NCBI GenBank assembly: GCA_031255815.1
Contig: JAIRRU010000125.1
Coordinates: 1 to 5,909, forward strand
Direction of reading: 5' to 3'
Length of the DNA: 5,909 bases
DNA from: Treponema sp.
Lineage (GTDB): Bacteria; Spirochaetota; Spirochaetia; Treponematales; Breznakiellaceae
The notes under the pieces are model-generated. The model was not told the DNA's origin, made no database searches, and worked only from the letters and a program-made list of their open reading frames with translations. A program made the position numbers and the translations under genes. Of this stretch, positions 5,892-5,909 are shown one piece after another; within the stretch, counting starts at the first letter, position 1, and each line of letters begins with the position of its first letter.

Positions 5892-5909
5892 CTTTGCGAA
5901 AGAACTGGC

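Noticed and set aside
5890..5904. Small inverted repeat TTCTTT-GCG-AAAGAA at the right edge
   Set aside because: Only six base pairs, AT-rich, and its context is cut off by the window end.

Overview
The window is a stretch of bacterial chromosome that is GC-rich in its coding parts. It carries five complete genes and no RNA gene, insertion sequence or CRISPR array that I can see. The likely source is a spirochaete, perhaps a gut-type Treponema. This is an inference from three things: a lipoprotein signal with a relaxed lipobox, small exported proteins of a kind annotated as hypothetical in treponemes, and a membrane-spanning AraC-type regulator. No marker gene settles the taxonomy.

Left part (1-1599, + strand): a probable lipoprotein (15-671) with a Pro/Glu-rich linker and a small C-terminal domain is followed by a secreted or lipid-anchored HEAT-repeat protein (790-1512). 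The 118-base gap between them holds two hairpins. The first looks like a terminator and belongs to a palindrome type seen again near the right end of the window. A strong, possibly bidirectional, terminator follows the HEAT gene.

Middle (1600-4799): a PHP-domain phosphoesterase gene (1600-2499, +) converges on a large AraC-family regulator gene (2478-4799, -), and their 3' ends overlap by 22 bases. The regulator has two membrane segments enclosing an extracytoplasmic sensor region, a degenerate GGDEF-like middle region and a C-terminal AraC helix-turn-helix pair.

Right part (4789-5909): a sugar-phosphate isomerase/epimerase-type TIM barrel (4789-5610, -) lies directly upstream of the regulator and overlaps it by 11 bases, so the two form an operon. 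The last 299 bases (5611-5909) contain no gene I can support. They hold the operon's ribosome binding site, a 10-bp inverted repeat in the leader, a plausible promoter, a partial repeat of the same motif just upstream of the -35, and two long perfect or near-perfect palindromes. One of these palindromes is followed by a T-run, like a terminator, although no + strand gene precedes it.

Working model (inference): the membrane AraC protein senses an external ligand and controls its own operon, and possibly the PHP gene, through TAAA(A)CCC/GGTTTTA half-sites found upstream of both. The epimerase and the PHP hydrolase would act on a sugar or sugar phosphate that is not identified here. No transporter is in the window.
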